Shown: one piece after another, positions 17,618 through 27,261 of the stretch
How the letters are laid out: the number at the start of each line of letters is the position of its first letter
Numbering within the stretch: the stretch's first letter is position 1
Assembly: GCF_024435355.1 (NCBI RefSeq)
Contig: NZ_JAMJWG010000002.1
Coordinates: forward strand, 186,001 to 250,000
DNA from: Streptomyces odontomachi
GTDB lineage: Bacteria > Actinomycetota > Actinomycetes > Streptomycetales > Streptomycetaceae
Reading direction: 5' to 3'
DNA: 64,000 nt
Notes under the pieces: model-generated
Seen by the model: the letters and a program-made list of their open reading frames with translations, nothing else
Databases searched by the model: none
Told to the model about the DNA's origin: nothing
Position numbers and translations under genes: made by a program

Positions 17618-18864
17618 TGGGCCACCGCCCCGGCCGTCGGGCCGTCATCACCGGTATCGGCGTCGTCGCCCCCAACGGCATGAGCACCGAGACGTTCTGG
17701 AAGAGCACGGTGGAGGGCATCAGCGTGCTGGACCGGATCTCACGCGAAGGCTGCGGGGAGTTGCCGCTCGCCGTCGCGGGCGAGGTGCGCGGCTTCGCCC
17801 CGGATGCGCTCATCGAGGAGCGCTTCCTCGTCCAGACCGACCGCTTCAGCCACTTCGCGATGGTCGCCGCGCAGGCCGCCCTGGACGACGCAGGGCTGAG
17901 CGGCGCCGGGCGGCGGGACCCGTTCGCGATGGGGGTGCTGACGGCGGCGGGCTCCGGCGGTGGCGAGTTCGGCCAGCGGGAGCTGCAACGGCTCTGGGGC
18001 ACCGGCCCACGGTCCGTCGGCCCCTACCAGTCCATCGCCTGGTTCTACGCGGCCAGCACCGGCCAGATCTCCATCCGGGGCGGCTTCAAGGGGCCGTGCG
18101 GCGTGGTGGCCAGCGACGAGGCCGGCGGCCTGGACGCGCTGGGGCACGCCGCCGCCGCCATCGAGCGCCAGGACTGCGACGCCCTGGTGGTCGGCGCCAC
18201 GGAGGCGCCGCTGGCGCCCTACTCCATGGTCTGCCAGCTGGGGTACCCGAGTCTGAGCCGGGGCACCGACCCGACCCGCGCCTACCGGCCGTTCACCCCG
18301 GCCGCCTGCGGGTTCGTGCCCGCGGAAGGCGGCGCCATGCTGGTCGTCGAGGACGCCCGCAGCGCGCGGGAACGCGGGGTGCGGCCCCGGGCCGAACTGG
18401 CCGGATACGCCGCCGCCTTCACCGCCGCCGACCGCTGGGAAGACGCAGCGGACGGCCTGGCCCACGCCGTGCGGGGCGCGTTGACGCAGGCCGGCTGCGC
18501 GCCCGAGGAGATCGACGTCGTCTTCGCGGACGCGCTCGGGGTCCCGGAGGCCGACCGTGCGGAGGCCCGGGGCCTCGCCGACGCCCTGGGCCCGCACAGC
18601 CTGCGGGTCCCGGTGGCGGCGCCCAAGACCGGCATCGGGCGCGCCTACTGCGGGGCACCGGTGCTGGACGTGGCCGCCGCGGTGCTGGCCATGGAGCACG
18701 GGCTCGTGCCGCCGGCGCCGAACGTCTTCGACATCTGCCACGACCTGGACGTGGTGACCTGCCGGGCCCGCCCCGCCACGCTGACGACCGCGCTCGTGGT
18801 CAGCCGCGGGCTGATGGGCTGCCACGCGGCGCTGGTGATCCGGCGCGCCGTCGACCCCCCGTGA
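17617..18864 (+). CDS. whiE-ORFIV: Type II polyketide chain-length factor, KS-beta (WhiE ORFIV type)
   Basis: A 415-aa ketosynthase-like partner of KS-alpha that sets chain length and starts decarboxylation. The nucleophile position that is Cys169 in KS-alpha is Glu168 here ([14 protein letters not shown]). In most chain-length factors it is Gln. The histidine motifs are also lost, as expected for a CLF. The ATG overlaps the KS-alpha stop (TGATG) and follows GGAGGGAG. The pair forms the usual heterodimer. Confidence 0.95.
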   Translation: MGHRPGRRAVITGIGVVAPNGMSTETFWKSTVEGISVLDRISREGCGELPLAVAGEVRGFAPDALIEERFLVQTDRFSHFAMVAAQAALDDAGLSGAGRRDPFAMGVLTAAGSGGGEFGQRELQRLWGTGPRSVGPYQSIAWFYAASTGQISIRGGFKGPCGVVASDEAGGLDALGHAAAAIERQDCDALVVGATEAPLAPYSMVCQLGYPSLSRGTDPTRAYRPFTPAACGFVPAEGGAMLVVEDARSARERGVRPRAELAGYAAAFTAADRWEDAADGLAHAVRGALTQAGCAPEEIDVVFADALGVPEADRAEARGLADALGPHSLRVPVAAPKTGIGRAYCGAPVLDVAAAVLAMEHGLVPPAPNVFDICHDLDVVTCRARPATLTTALVVSRGLMGCHAALVIRRAVDPP

Positions 18865-18944
18865 GCGCGCGCCACCGCCCCGCGTCTCACGAGGTCTTAC
18901 ACCCCCTGCATCGACCCCTCTGTTAGGAAGGAGCGGCCCTTTCC

Positions 18945-19683
<739 letters not shown>

Positions 19684-19755
19684 GCGCGCCCGACCCGCGC
19701 CGCCCCGACCGACCCTCCGCCGCCACGCCGTGTGCGGCCAGAACAGGAACCCTCC

Positions 19756-20088
19756 GTGCACCACACCCTCATCGTGGCCCGTATGGCCCCCGGGGCCGCG
19801 CCTGACGTGGCCAAGCTCTTCGCGCAGTCCGACGCCGGTGAACTCCCGCACCGCGTCGGCGTCGTGCGCCGTACCCTCTTCCACTTCCACGACCTCTACA
19901 TGCACCTCATCGAGTCCGAGGTGCCGCCGGGACCGGAGATCCAGAAGGCGACGCAGACGCCTGCCTTCCGCAGCATCACCGACGACCTGTCCGCCTACAT
20001 CAGCGCCTACGACCCGGCCACCTGGCGCAGCCCCAAGGACGCCATGGCCCAGGAGTTCTACCGCTGGGAGCGCGACGGCAAGGCCTGA
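19756..20088 (+). CDS. whiE-ORFVII: TcmI-family polyketide cyclase (WhiE ORFVII type)
   Basis: A 110-aa cyclase of the TcmI/ferredoxin-like family. The N-terminus HHTLIVARMAPGAAPDVAKLFAQSD and the conserved ELPHRVGVVRRTLFHFHDLYMHLIE identify it. The C-terminus ends in AMAQEFYRWER. It would close later rings of the pigment. The GTG start at 19756 has AGGA seven bases upstream and gives the usual length; a GTG 24 bases earlier is possible. It is the last gene of the operon, just before a strong hairpin. Confidence 0.92.
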   Translation: MHHTLIVARMAPGAAPDVAKLFAQSDAGELPHRVGVVRRTLFHFHDLYMHLIESEVPPGPEIQKATQTPAFRSITDDLSAYISAYDPATWRSPKDAMAQEFYRWERDGKA

Positions 20089-20134
20089 CGGCCACGGTGA
20101 CCCGGCCACGGCCGGCACCGGCACCCCCGTGCTC

Positions 20135-20177
20135 CGGCCCCGGCACGCCACCCCGTTGAGGAGGCGTGCCGGGGCCG
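20135..20177. terminator. Strong hairpin terminator of the whiE operon
   Basis: A perfect 15-bp GC-rich inverted repeat (20135-20149 and 20163-20177) with a 13-nt loop, starting 47 bp past the last whiE stop codon. It cleanly separates the pigment operon from the SDR gene. Confidence 0.85.
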
Positions 20178-20199
20178 TGTGCTGCCGGCCTGCGCGGAA

Positions 20200-20226
20200 G
20201 CCCATAACTTCCTAAATAATATGGGC
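20200..20226. promoter_or_regulatory. AT-rich dyad upstream of the SDR-GntR pair, candidate operator
   Basis: GCCCATA (20200-20206) and TATGGGC (20220-20226) form a 7-bp inverted repeat around the AT-rich core ACTTCCTAAATAA. It is the only AT-rich island in the 249-bp gap and lies about 110 bp before the SDR start. It is a good candidate for the binding site of the downstream GntR regulator or of a sugar regulator. Confidence 0.5.
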
Positions 20227-20337
20227 CGGGGCGAGGCCGCGTGCGGTCCCGTCCCGGCCCAGGCCTGCCGTCGTGTCCCGCGCCGGCGCCCGGGTGACGC
20301 CCGTAGCCGCACGGCAGCCAAGGAGTGGACCCGCCCG

Positions 20338-21111
20338 ATGAACCAGCCCCTGCCACGGCCCGCCGCCCGCTTCGTCGACCGCGTCGCCGTGGTCACCGGC
20401 GCGGCCTCCGGTATCGGCGCGGCCACGGCCGAGCGCCTCGCAGCGGAGGGCGCCGCCGTCGTGCTCGCCGATGTCGCCGCCGAGGCGGGCGAACGCGTCG
20501 CCGACGGCATCAGGTCGCACGGTGCGCGCGCCGTGTTCGTCCGGGCGGACGCCGCCGACCCCGGCGACTGGGAGCGTGTGATCACCGCAGCGCACGACTT
20601 CGGCCGGATCGGTGTGCTGGTGAGCAACGCCTTCACGGTGGAGGTGGTGCCGGCGCACGAGATGTCGCTGGCGTCCTGGGAGCGCCAGCTCTCCGTCAAC
20701 CTCACCGGCGCCTTCCTCGGTTTCAAGGCGGCGCTGCCCGATCTGCGCGCGGAGTCGGGTGCGGTGGTCCTCACCTCTTCCGTGCACGCCCACCACGGGC
20801 TGCCGGGTCGGCCGGCGTACGCCGCGTCGAAGGGCGCGCTACTCTCACTGAGCGGTCAGCTCGCCGTCGAGTACGGGCCGCACATCCGGGTGAACGCGGT
20901 GCTGCCGGGCCCCGTCCTGACCGGCGCCTGGGAGGAGATCTCCGAGGCCGACCGGGTGGCGAGCGGCGCCGCGACCGCGGCCGGGCGGCTGGGGCGGCCC
21001 GAGGAAGTGGCCGCCGCGATCGCGTTCCTCGCCTCCCCCGAGGCCTCGTTCGTCACCGGGTCCAGCCTGCTCGTCGACGGCGGGTGGAGCGTCGTCAAGG
21101 ATTCGTCCTGA
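20338..21111 (+). CDS. Short-chain dehydrogenase/reductase
   Basis: A 257-aa classical SDR. The NAD(P) motif TGAASGIGAATA lies at about residues 21-32, an Asp typical of NAD preference follows at the end of beta-2 (VLADV), the structural VSNA motif comes next, and the catalytic set Ser (LTSSVHA), Tyr-X3-Lys (PAYAASKGA) is intact. The end SFVTGSSLLVDGGWSV is typical of sugar-acid and polyol SDRs. The ATG at 20338 has AAGGAG about twelve bases upstream. It is followed by a GntR regulator of the DgoR-like group, suggesting a sugar-acid pathway. The substrate is unknown. Confidence 0.87.
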   Translation: MNQPLPRPAARFVDRVAVVTGAASGIGAATAERLAAEGAAVVLADVAAEAGERVADGIRSHGARAVFVRADAADPGDWERVITAAHDFGRIGVLVSNAFTVEVVPAHEMSLASWERQLSVNLTGAFLGFKAALPDLRAESGAVVLTSSVHAHHGLPGRPAYAASKGALLSLSGQLAVEYGPHIRVNAVLPGPVLTGAWEEISEADRVASGAATAAGRLGRPEEVAAAIAFLASPEASFVTGSSLLVDGGWSVVKDSS

Positions 21112-21171
21112 GGCGCCGGCAGGGACGTGTCCCCCGCTGTCGTCCAGGAACCGCCAGAAAGGCAGGATGCG

Positions 21172-21909
21172 ATGCCGCCCTACGCGCGCCGTGGCGTGCA
21201 CGGCCAGACCGTGGAAACCCTCGCCCGCCGGGTGCTCAGCGGTGAGCTCCCGGAGGGGGCGACGCTCGACCTGGTGGCGTTGCAGCAGGAGCTGGACGTC
21301 AGCCTCACCGCGCTGCGGGAGTCGCTGAAGGTGCTGGCGGCCAAGGGCATGGTGGACGCCCGGCAGAAGCGCGGCACGTTCGTGCGGTCCCGCTCGGAGT
21401 GGAACCTGCTCGACGCCGACGTGCTGCGGTGGCAGTTCGCCGAGCGTGGCACCGCGCGAGCGGACGCGGTACTGCTGCGCAACCTCGGCGAGGTGCGCGT
21501 CATCATCGAACCGGCGGCGGCCCGGCTGGCCGCCGAGCGCCGCACCGACGCCGATCTGGCCGCACTCGACGGGGCGCTGGCGGCGATGGGCGAGCAGGGC
21601 GGCACGCCCACCCACGCGGTCGAGTCCGACCTCGCCTTCCACCGAGCCCTGCTCACCGCCTCCCACAACGAGTTGCTGGAACGCATGGAGATGGTGATCG
21701 AGTCCGCCCTCGCCCACCGCGACCGGCTGGTGCACGGCACCGGGCGCGCCGACGATCCGGTGCCCAGCCACCGCGCGGTGCTCGACGCGGTGCGCGCCCG
21801 GGACGCGGCCGGCGCGGAGCAGGCCATGCAGGCCCTGCTCGCCCAGGCGGTACGGGACGTGGATTTGGCCAGGACGGGCCCGGACGCCGACGCCGACGCC
21901 GGTGGATGA
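21172..21909 (+). CDS. FadR-subfamily GntR regulator (DgoR-like)
   Basis: A 245-aa regulator. The N-terminal winged helix (TVETLARRVLSGELPEGATL, LDVSLTALRESLKVLAAKGMV, KRGTFVRSRSEWNLLDADVLRW) is followed by an all-helical FCD ligand domain with Asp/His metal-binding positions (ESDLAFHRAL, PSHRAVLDAV). The WNLLDADVLRW junction resembles DgoR-type sugar-acid regulators. The ATG at 21172 is preferred over a GTG at 21127. It probably regulates the SDR gene just upstream and possibly the aldolase gene at 28392. It is closed by a clear hairpin. Confidence 0.88.
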   Translation: MPPYARRGVHGQTVETLARRVLSGELPEGATLDLVALQQELDVSLTALRESLKVLAAKGMVDARQKRGTFVRSRSEWNLLDADVLRWQFAERGTARADAVLLRNLGEVRVIIEPAAARLAAERRTDADLAALDGALAAMGEQGGTPTHAVESDLAFHRALLTASHNELLERMEMVIESALAHRDRLVHGTGRADDPVPSHRAVLDAVRARDAAGAEQAMQALLAQAVRDVDLARTGPDADADAGG

Positions 21910-21916
21910 GTCCCGG

Positions 21917-21941
21917 CACGCCTTCACCTTGTGAAGGCGTG
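21917..21941. terminator. Terminator of the SDR-GntR operon
   Basis: An 11-bp perfect inverted repeat, CACGCCTTCAC and GTGAAGGCGTG, with a 3-nt loop, eight bases after the GntR stop codon. Confidence 0.85.
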
Positions 21942-22141
21942 ATGTTTCCGGACGGTTAACGGTGGGACGTTGGTGCATACCTATTGACGGGACATGTTCA
22001 ACTCCCGAACCATGTTGGCCCGAGAGCCCGGCCGTGACCTTCCGGCCGGGACCGCATGTGCGGGCTGGTCCAGCACCCCTCTCGGCACGGGCGGGGGTGC
22101 TGTCGCCGTCCGTTCGCGTTTCAGGAAGGCATCCCCCCACG

Positions 22142-23731
22142 ATGACGATCCGCAGACTCCGATCCTCCCCCCATTCCGGTGCCCGACGGCGCGGCGTGCT
22201 CTGGACCGCGGCACTGTCCGCGCTCGCCGCGACGGCCCTGCACCCCTCGCTGGCCGGCGCGGGCACCACCGCAGGTGCGACGGTCCAGGTGTATCTGACC
22301 ACCACCGACGACGCCGGCGGCCGCCATGTCGTCAAGGGCCTCGAGCAGCAGGACCCGGTGGCCTTCACCCCGGGCACCGGACGGATCACGGTGGACGCAG
22401 GCCAGCGGTACCAGGCGTTCGCGGGCGGCGGCGCCTCGTTCACCGACACCGCCGCCTGGCTGATGAACAGCAGCGGAGCGCTGAGCCAGGCCACCCGTGA
22501 CGACACCATGCGGAAGCTGTTCGATCCCCGGGAGGGGATCGGTCTCGACTTCATCCGCAACCCGATCGGCGCGTCCGACCTCGCCAGAAACGGGTACACC
22601 TTCGACGACATGCCCGCCGGGCAGACCGACGAGTCCCTGGCCCACTTCTCCATCGACCACGACCTGGCCGATGTGCTGCCGCTGACCAGACAGGCCCGGC
22701 AGCTCAACCCGGACACCAAGGTGATGGCCTCACCGTGGACCGCGCCGGCCTGGATGAAGGACAACGACAGCCTGGACCAGGGCTGGTTGCAGGCGAAGTA
22801 CTACGCCGCCTACGCCCAGTACTTCGTCAGGTACCTCCAGGCGTACCGGGCGGGCGGCGTGCCGGTCGACTACGTCTCCGTGCAGAACGAGCCGACCTGC
22901 TGCTCGGGTTATCCGTCCATGCAGTGGAACGGCTCGGGTCTGGCGTACTTCACCAAGACCGATCTGCTGCCCGCGTTGCAGGAGGCCGGCCTGTCCACCA
23001 AGGTGCTCGCGCTGGACTGGAACTGGAACCGGTACGACGAGTACGCGGCCGACACGGTGGGCGACGCGGCGGTGCGCAGCCACCCCAACTTCGGCGGGAT
23101 GGCCTGGCACGGCTACGAGGGCGACGTCGGCGAGCAGACCACCCTGCACGACCGCTACCCGGACATCGGTGTCTTCGACACCGAGCACTCCGGCGGCACC
23201 TGGGTCGGCAACCAGCAGCACGACGACATGCACAACCTGATCGACTACACCCGCAACTGGGGCAGCAGCTGGGTGAAGTGGTCGCTGGCGGTGGACCAGG
23301 ACATGGGCCCGCACGACGGCGGCTGCGGCACCTGCACCGGCCTGATCACCGTGCACCACGGCGACGACCGCTCCGGGCAGGTCGACTACACCGTCGAGTA
23401 CTACACGATGGGCCACCTCACCAAGTTCGTGAAGCCCGGTGCCCACCGCATCGCCTCCACGGCCGACTCCTCGGTGCTGAACGTCGCCTGGCAGAACCCC
23501 GACGGCTCGACGGCCCTGATCGCCTACAACGACACCGGCTCCCCGCAGACCGCCGACATCGGCGTCGCCGGTGAGCATTTCACCTATGACCTTCCGGCCG
23601 GCGCCTCGGCCACCTTCACCTGGGGCGGCACGGCAGGCGTGACAGACGGGGCCCGGGACGGCGCCCCCGCGAAGGCCGGCGCCGCGGCACCGGTCACCGC
23701 CGCATACCAGCGCAACGAGAGGCGAGCCTGA
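22142..23731 (+). CDS. Secreted GH30 glycosidase
   Basis: A 529-aa secreted enzyme of glycoside hydrolase family 30 (glucosylceramidase / beta-1,6-glucanase group). An N-terminal signal with an Arg-rich start (SGARRRGVLWTAALSALAATAL) points to Tat export. The acid/base is Glu250 (VSVQNEPTC) and the nucleophile Glu348 (VFDTEHSGG). A C-terminal beta-sandwich typical of GH30 follows from about residue 425. The upstream 231 bp hold a possible TTGACG element at 21984-21989. The stop overlaps the next ATG by one base, so it is the first gene of a three-glycosidase operon. Confidence 0.9.
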   Translation: MTIRRLRSSPHSGARRRGVLWTAALSALAATALHPSLAGAGTTAGATVQVYLTTTDDAGGRHVVKGLEQQDPVAFTPGTGRITVDAGQRYQAFAGGGASFTDTAAWLMNSSGALSQATRDDTMRKLFDPREGIGLDFIRNPIGASDLARNGYTFDDMPAGQTDESLAHFSIDHDLADVLPLTRQARQLNPDTKVMASPWTAPAWMKDNDSLDQGWLQAKYYAAYAQYFVRYLQAYRAGGVPVDYVSVQNEPTCCSGYPSMQWNGSGLAYFTKTDLLPALQEAGLSTKVLALDWNWNRYDEYAADTVGDAAVRSHPNFGGMAWHGYEGDVGEQTTLHDRYPDIGVFDTEHSGGTWVGNQQHDDMHNLIDYTRNWGSSWVKWSLAVDQDMGPHDGGCGTCTGLITVHHGDDRSGQVDYTVEYYTMGHLTKFVKPGAHRIASTADSSVLNVAWQNPDGSTALIAYNDTGSPQTADIGVAGEHFTYDLPAGASATFTWGGTAGVTDGARDGAPAKAGAAAPVTAAYQRNERRA

Positions 23732-24729
23732 TGAGCACCGCACGACACCGTCGCCCCCGCTCCATCACCCTCGCGGTGGCCGTCGCCGCCGCAACCGTCG
23801 GCACCACCATGGCCGCCTGGGGGGCCATGGCCGACGAGCCCGCCGTCCGGGCGGCCCCCGCCGCCGTGGCGCCCTACATCTACAACGGCTGGGGCAACCC
23901 TCCCGACCCGGCCGAGGTCATGGACGCCACCGGCGTCAGCTGGTTCACCATGGCCTTCGTCCTGGACGCCGGCGGCTGCGACCCGCAGTGGGACGGCGGC
24001 CGGCCGCTGACCGGCGGCGAGGACCAGCAGACCGTCGAAGCGGTACGCGCCAAGGGCGGCGACGTGGTCCCGTCGTTCGGCGGCGCCAGCGGCGCCAAGC
24101 TGGAGCAGTCCTGCGCCGACGCGGACGCCCTGGCGGGCGCGTATCAGAAGGTCATCGACGCCTACGGACTGAAAGCGATCGACATCGACATCGAGGGCGA
24201 CGCGTACAACGACCCGAACGTGCAGCAGAAGACGGTCGACGCGTTGAAGCAGGTGAAGGCAGACAACTCCGGGCTGGTCACCTACGTCACCTTCCCCAGC
24301 GACCGCAGCGGCCCGGACGACAGCATGATCAACAGGGCCGCCGACTCGGGTCTGGAGGTGGACGGCTGGACGATCATGCCGTTCGACTTCGGCGCGGCCG
24401 GCGAGGACATGGCGCAGCTGACCATCCAGGCCACCGACGGTCTGAAGGACACCGTCAAGAACGCCTACGGGTACAGCGACGAGGAGGCCTACGCGCACAG
24501 CGGCCTGTCGTCGATGAACGGGATCACGGACGCCCAGGAGACGGTCACGACCGGCGACTTCCAGACCATCGTCGACTACGCCCAGCAGCACCACCTGGCG
24601 CGACTGGCGTTCTGGTCCGTCAACCGGGACCGGCCCTGCCCCGGGGCCTACCCGAACGACGACACCTGCTCCGGTGTCGCGCAGGACCCCTGGCAGTTCA
24701 CCAAGATCTTCGCCGGGTACACCGGCTGA
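23731..24729 (+). CDS. Secreted GH18 chitinase-like protein
   Basis: A 332-aa secreted GH18 protein with a signal peptide (LAVAVAAATVGTTMAAWGAMADE). The catalytic DxDxE motif is intact: Asp151, Asp153 and Glu155 in AIDIDIEGDAY. No carbohydrate-binding module is attached. The sequence is close to the short actinobacterial GH18 group whose substrates include chitin and related N-acetylglucosamine glycans. Its ATG overlaps the GH30 stop (TGATG), so translation is coupled. Confidence 0.88.
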   Translation: MSTARHRRPRSITLAVAVAAATVGTTMAAWGAMADEPAVRAAPAAVAPYIYNGWGNPPDPAEVMDATGVSWFTMAFVLDAGGCDPQWDGGRPLTGGEDQQTVEAVRAKGGDVVPSFGGASGAKLEQSCADADALAGAYQKVIDAYGLKAIDIDIEGDAYNDPNVQQKTVDALKQVKADNSGLVTYVTFPSDRSGPDDSMINRAADSGLEVDGWTIMPFDFGAAGEDMAQLTIQATDGLKDTVKNAYGYSDEEAYAHSGLSSMNGITDAQETVTTGDFQTIVDYAQQHHLARLAFWSVNRDRPCPGAYPNDDTCSGVAQDPWQFTKIFAGYTG

Positions 24730-24773
24730 ACGTCGATGTTCCCCCCTGCTTCTGCCACGCATGGAGAAACCTG

Positions 24774-26033
24774 ATGAACATCGGACGTCGAAGGTTACTG
24801 ACCACCGCCCTGGCCGCCGGCGCCGCCGGCGCCCTGACAAGCCGGCAGGCCGGCGCGGCACCGGCCGGCGGGGCGGCCGGGCCACCGGCCGGCCCCGTGG
24901 GCGATGTGGTCGGCAAGATCACCGTCGGCTACCAGGGCTGGTTCGCCTGCGCCGGCGACGGTGCCCCGATCAACGGCTGGTGGCACTGGAGCAAGGACAT
25001 GAGCCGGCCGCCGTCCACGTCCAACGGCGGCATCACGTCCTGGCCCGACATGCGCGACTACCAGCACGTCTACCGGACGGACTACGCGAACCTGAACGAC
25101 GGCCGACCCGCCACCGTGTTCTCCTCCTGGGACGACCAGACCGTCGACACCCACTTCCGCTGGATGCAGGAGCACGGCTGCGACACCGCCGCACTGCAAC
25201 GCTTCAACCCCTACGGCGCCGAGGGCCCGACCCGGGACGCCATGGCGCAGAAGGTGCGCAGCGCGGCGGAGGCGCACGGCCGGAAGTTCTACATCATGTA
25301 CGACGTCAGCGACTGGGCCGACATGCAGGCGCAGCTCAAGGAGGACTGGACGGCGAAGATGCAGGCGCACACCGCCTCCAGCGCCTACGCCCGGCAGAAC
25401 GGCAAGCCGGTGGTGTGCATCTGGGGCTTCGGTTTCAACGACCCCCAGCGCCCGTTCGCCCCGGACGCCTGCCTCGACGTGGTCAACTGGTTCAAGAGCC
25501 AGGGTGTCTATCTCATCGGTGGTGTGCCGACCCACTGGCGCACCGGCACCGATGACTCCCGTCCGGGCTTCTCGGACGTCTACCACGGCTTCCACATGAT
25601 CTCGCCGTGGATGGTGGGCCGGATCTCCGACACCGCGGGCGCCGACCGGTTCCTGCGGGACGTCAACACCCCGGACAAGGCCGACTGCGACGCACACGGC
25701 ATCGACTACCAGCCCTGTGTGATCCCCGGCGACCTCCAGTCCCGGCACCGGGCGCACGGCGATCTGATGTGGCGGCAGTTCTACAACATGGTCGGGCTCG
25801 GGGTCGCCGGCATCTACGTCTCGATGTTCGACGAGTACAACGAGTCCAACCAGATCGCCAAGACCGCGGAGACCGCCGGGGACGTGCCGGCCGGGTCCGG
25901 CTTCTACGCGCTCGACGAGGACGGCACCAGTTGCTCGTCCGACTACTACCTGCGGTTGACCGACGACGGCGGCCGCATGCTGAAGGGCCAGCTCCCGCTC
26001 ACCGCGACACGGCCCACCCAGCCGCGGGTGTGA
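24774..26033 (+). CDS. Tat-exported GH71/GH99-like glycosidase with a TTA codon
   Basis: A 419-aa protein with a twin-arginine start (GRRRLLTTALAAGAAGAL), then a GH71/GH99-like barrel domain beginning GKITVGYQGWFACAGDG and ending around IYVSMFDEYNESNQIAKTAE, where acidic residues cluster. Families 71 and 99 include alpha-1,3-glucanases and endo-alpha-mannosidases; I cannot choose. Codon 8 (24795-24797) is TTA, the codon read by the developmental bldA tRNA, so translation is probably tied to development. It is the third gene of the secreted glycosidase operon and is followed by a strong hairpin. Confidence 0.82.
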   Translation: MNIGRRRLLTTALAAGAAGALTSRQAGAAPAGGAAGPPAGPVGDVVGKITVGYQGWFACAGDGAPINGWWHWSKDMSRPPSTSNGGITSWPDMRDYQHVYRTDYANLNDGRPATVFSSWDDQTVDTHFRWMQEHGCDTAALQRFNPYGAEGPTRDAMAQKVRSAAEAHGRKFYIMYDVSDWADMQAQLKEDWTAKMQAHTASSAYARQNGKPVVCIWGFGFNDPQRPFAPDACLDVVNWFKSQGVYLIGGVPTHWRTGTDDSRPGFSDVYHGFHMISPWMVGRISDTAGADRFLRDVNTPDKADCDAHGIDYQPCVIPGDLQSRHRAHGDLMWRQFYNMVGLGVAGIYVSMFDEYNESNQIAKTAETAGDVPAGSGFYALDEDGTSCSSDYYLRLTDDGGRMLKGQLPLTATRPTQPRV

Positions 26034-26110
26034 ACCGGCCGCATGCGCGTGGGCCCGGCCGAACTCGGCCGGTTCGGGTGCAGGGGAGCCGTACCGACCC
26101 TCCTGGGGAA

Positions 26111-26145
26111 GGGGCGGGCACCGGTCGCCGTCCGGTGCCCGCCCC
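26111..26145. terminator. Bidirectional terminator between glycosidase operon and Gfo/Idh gene
   Basis: A perfect 14-bp inverted repeat (26111-26124 and 26132-26145) with a 7-nt loop, placed between two convergent stop codons. A second short dyad (CCGGCCGA and TCGGCCGG, 26055-26072) lies just upstream. Confidence 0.85.
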
Positions 26146-26166
26146 GCCGGGGTCCGGTCCCGGTTC

Positions 26167-27261
26167 TCAGGCCACGGCGACCTGGGCCGGGACGGGTGCC
26201 GGGCGCTCGCAGGTGGTGCTGACGGGCCGCCGGGTGCCGTCGTGTGCCGCGTCCAGCAGGGTGAGCATCACATCGAGGACGTGGTGCGCGAGTTCGGCCG
26301 AGGCACGGTGCGCCCGGCCCGCGTCAAGGGCGCCGGCGAGGTCGGCGAGGCCGATGCCACGGCCCCCGTCGGGGTAGCCGGCCGAGACCGGCAGGGGCTG
26401 CCAGGCGCCCTCGGCGTACAGCTCGACCGGGCCGTCGAAGTTGTTCGGGTCGGGCACCGAGAGGCTGGCGGTGGTGCCGTGCACCTCGATGCGCGGCAGC
26501 CGGGCGGCGTGGATGTCGAAGCTCATGACGAGCGTGGACAGGGCACCGCCCGCGTGCTCCAGCACGCCCGTGACATGCGTGTCGACCTGCACGGGGAAGG
26601 TGTCGCCCGCGCGTGGACCGCTGCCGATCACCCGCTCGGCGCGCGGCCGGGCCGTGGCGCCGGTGACGCGGACCACGGGCCCGAGCAGGTGCACCAGCGC
26701 GGAGATGTAGTAAGGGCCCATGTCGAGCAGCGGGCCGCCACCGGGCCGGTAGTAGAACTCCGGGTCCGGGTGCCAGCGTTCGTGGCCGGCCGTCGTCATG
26801 AACGCGGTGGCGGCGACGGGGACACCGACGAGCCCGTCGTCGACCGCCTTGCGGGCCGTCTGGGTGCCGGTGCCGAGGACGGTGTCGGGCGCGCAGCCGA
26901 CCCGCAGTCCGGCCGCGTCCGCAGCGGCCAGCACCGCGGCGGCTCCCGCGCGGTCCGCGGCGAGCGGCTTCTCGCCGTAGACGTGCTTGCCGGCGCGCAG
27001 CGCGTCGAGGGCGACATCGGCGTGGGCGGCGGGCACCGTGAGGTTGAGCACGGCGTCCACGTCGGCGCGTTCGACGAGTTCGGCGACGGACCCGGCCACG
27101 GCCGTCCCGTCGCCGGCCGCGCGTGCGGCCTGTGCGGCGCGGTCCGTGTCGAGGTCGGTGACGGCGGTCAGGCGGACGGTGTCGAGCCGGGCGAACGTCT
27201 TCAGATAGGCGCCGCTGATCCTTCCGGCCCCGACCATGCCGATCCTCAGCGGCTGGCCCAC
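26167..27261 (-). CDS. Gfo/Idh/MocA-family sugar oxidoreductase
   Basis: A 364-aa NAD(P)-dependent oxidoreductase. The Rossmann motif GMVGAGRISGAYLKTF is at the N-terminus and the conserved EKPLA, with the catalytic Lys, at about residue 95. The C-terminal alpha/beta domain includes GGGPLLDMGPYYISAL with its characteristic Asp and HALGP-like LLGPV. The substrate is probably a sugar or cyclitol. The start overlaps the end of the upstream ThuA-like gene by 16 bases, so the two form an operon often seen together in sugar catabolism loci. Confidence 0.88.
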   Translation of the reverse strand: MGQPLRIGMVGAGRISGAYLKTFARLDTVRLTAVTDLDTDRAAQAARAAGDGTAVAGSVAELVERADVDAVLNLTVPAAHADVALDALRAGKHVYGEKPLAADRAGAAAVLAAADAAGLRVGCAPDTVLGTGTQTARKAVDDGLVGVPVAATAFMTTAGHERWHPDPEFYYRPGGGPLLDMGPYYISALVHLLGPVVRVTGATARPRAERVIGSGPRAGDTFPVQVDTHVTGVLEHAGGALSTLVMSFDIHAARLPRIEVHGTTASLSVPDPNNFDGPVELYAEGAWQPLPVSAGYPDGGRGIGLADLAGALDAGRAHRASAELAHHVLDVMLTLLDAAHDGTRRPVSTTCERPAPVPAQVAVA

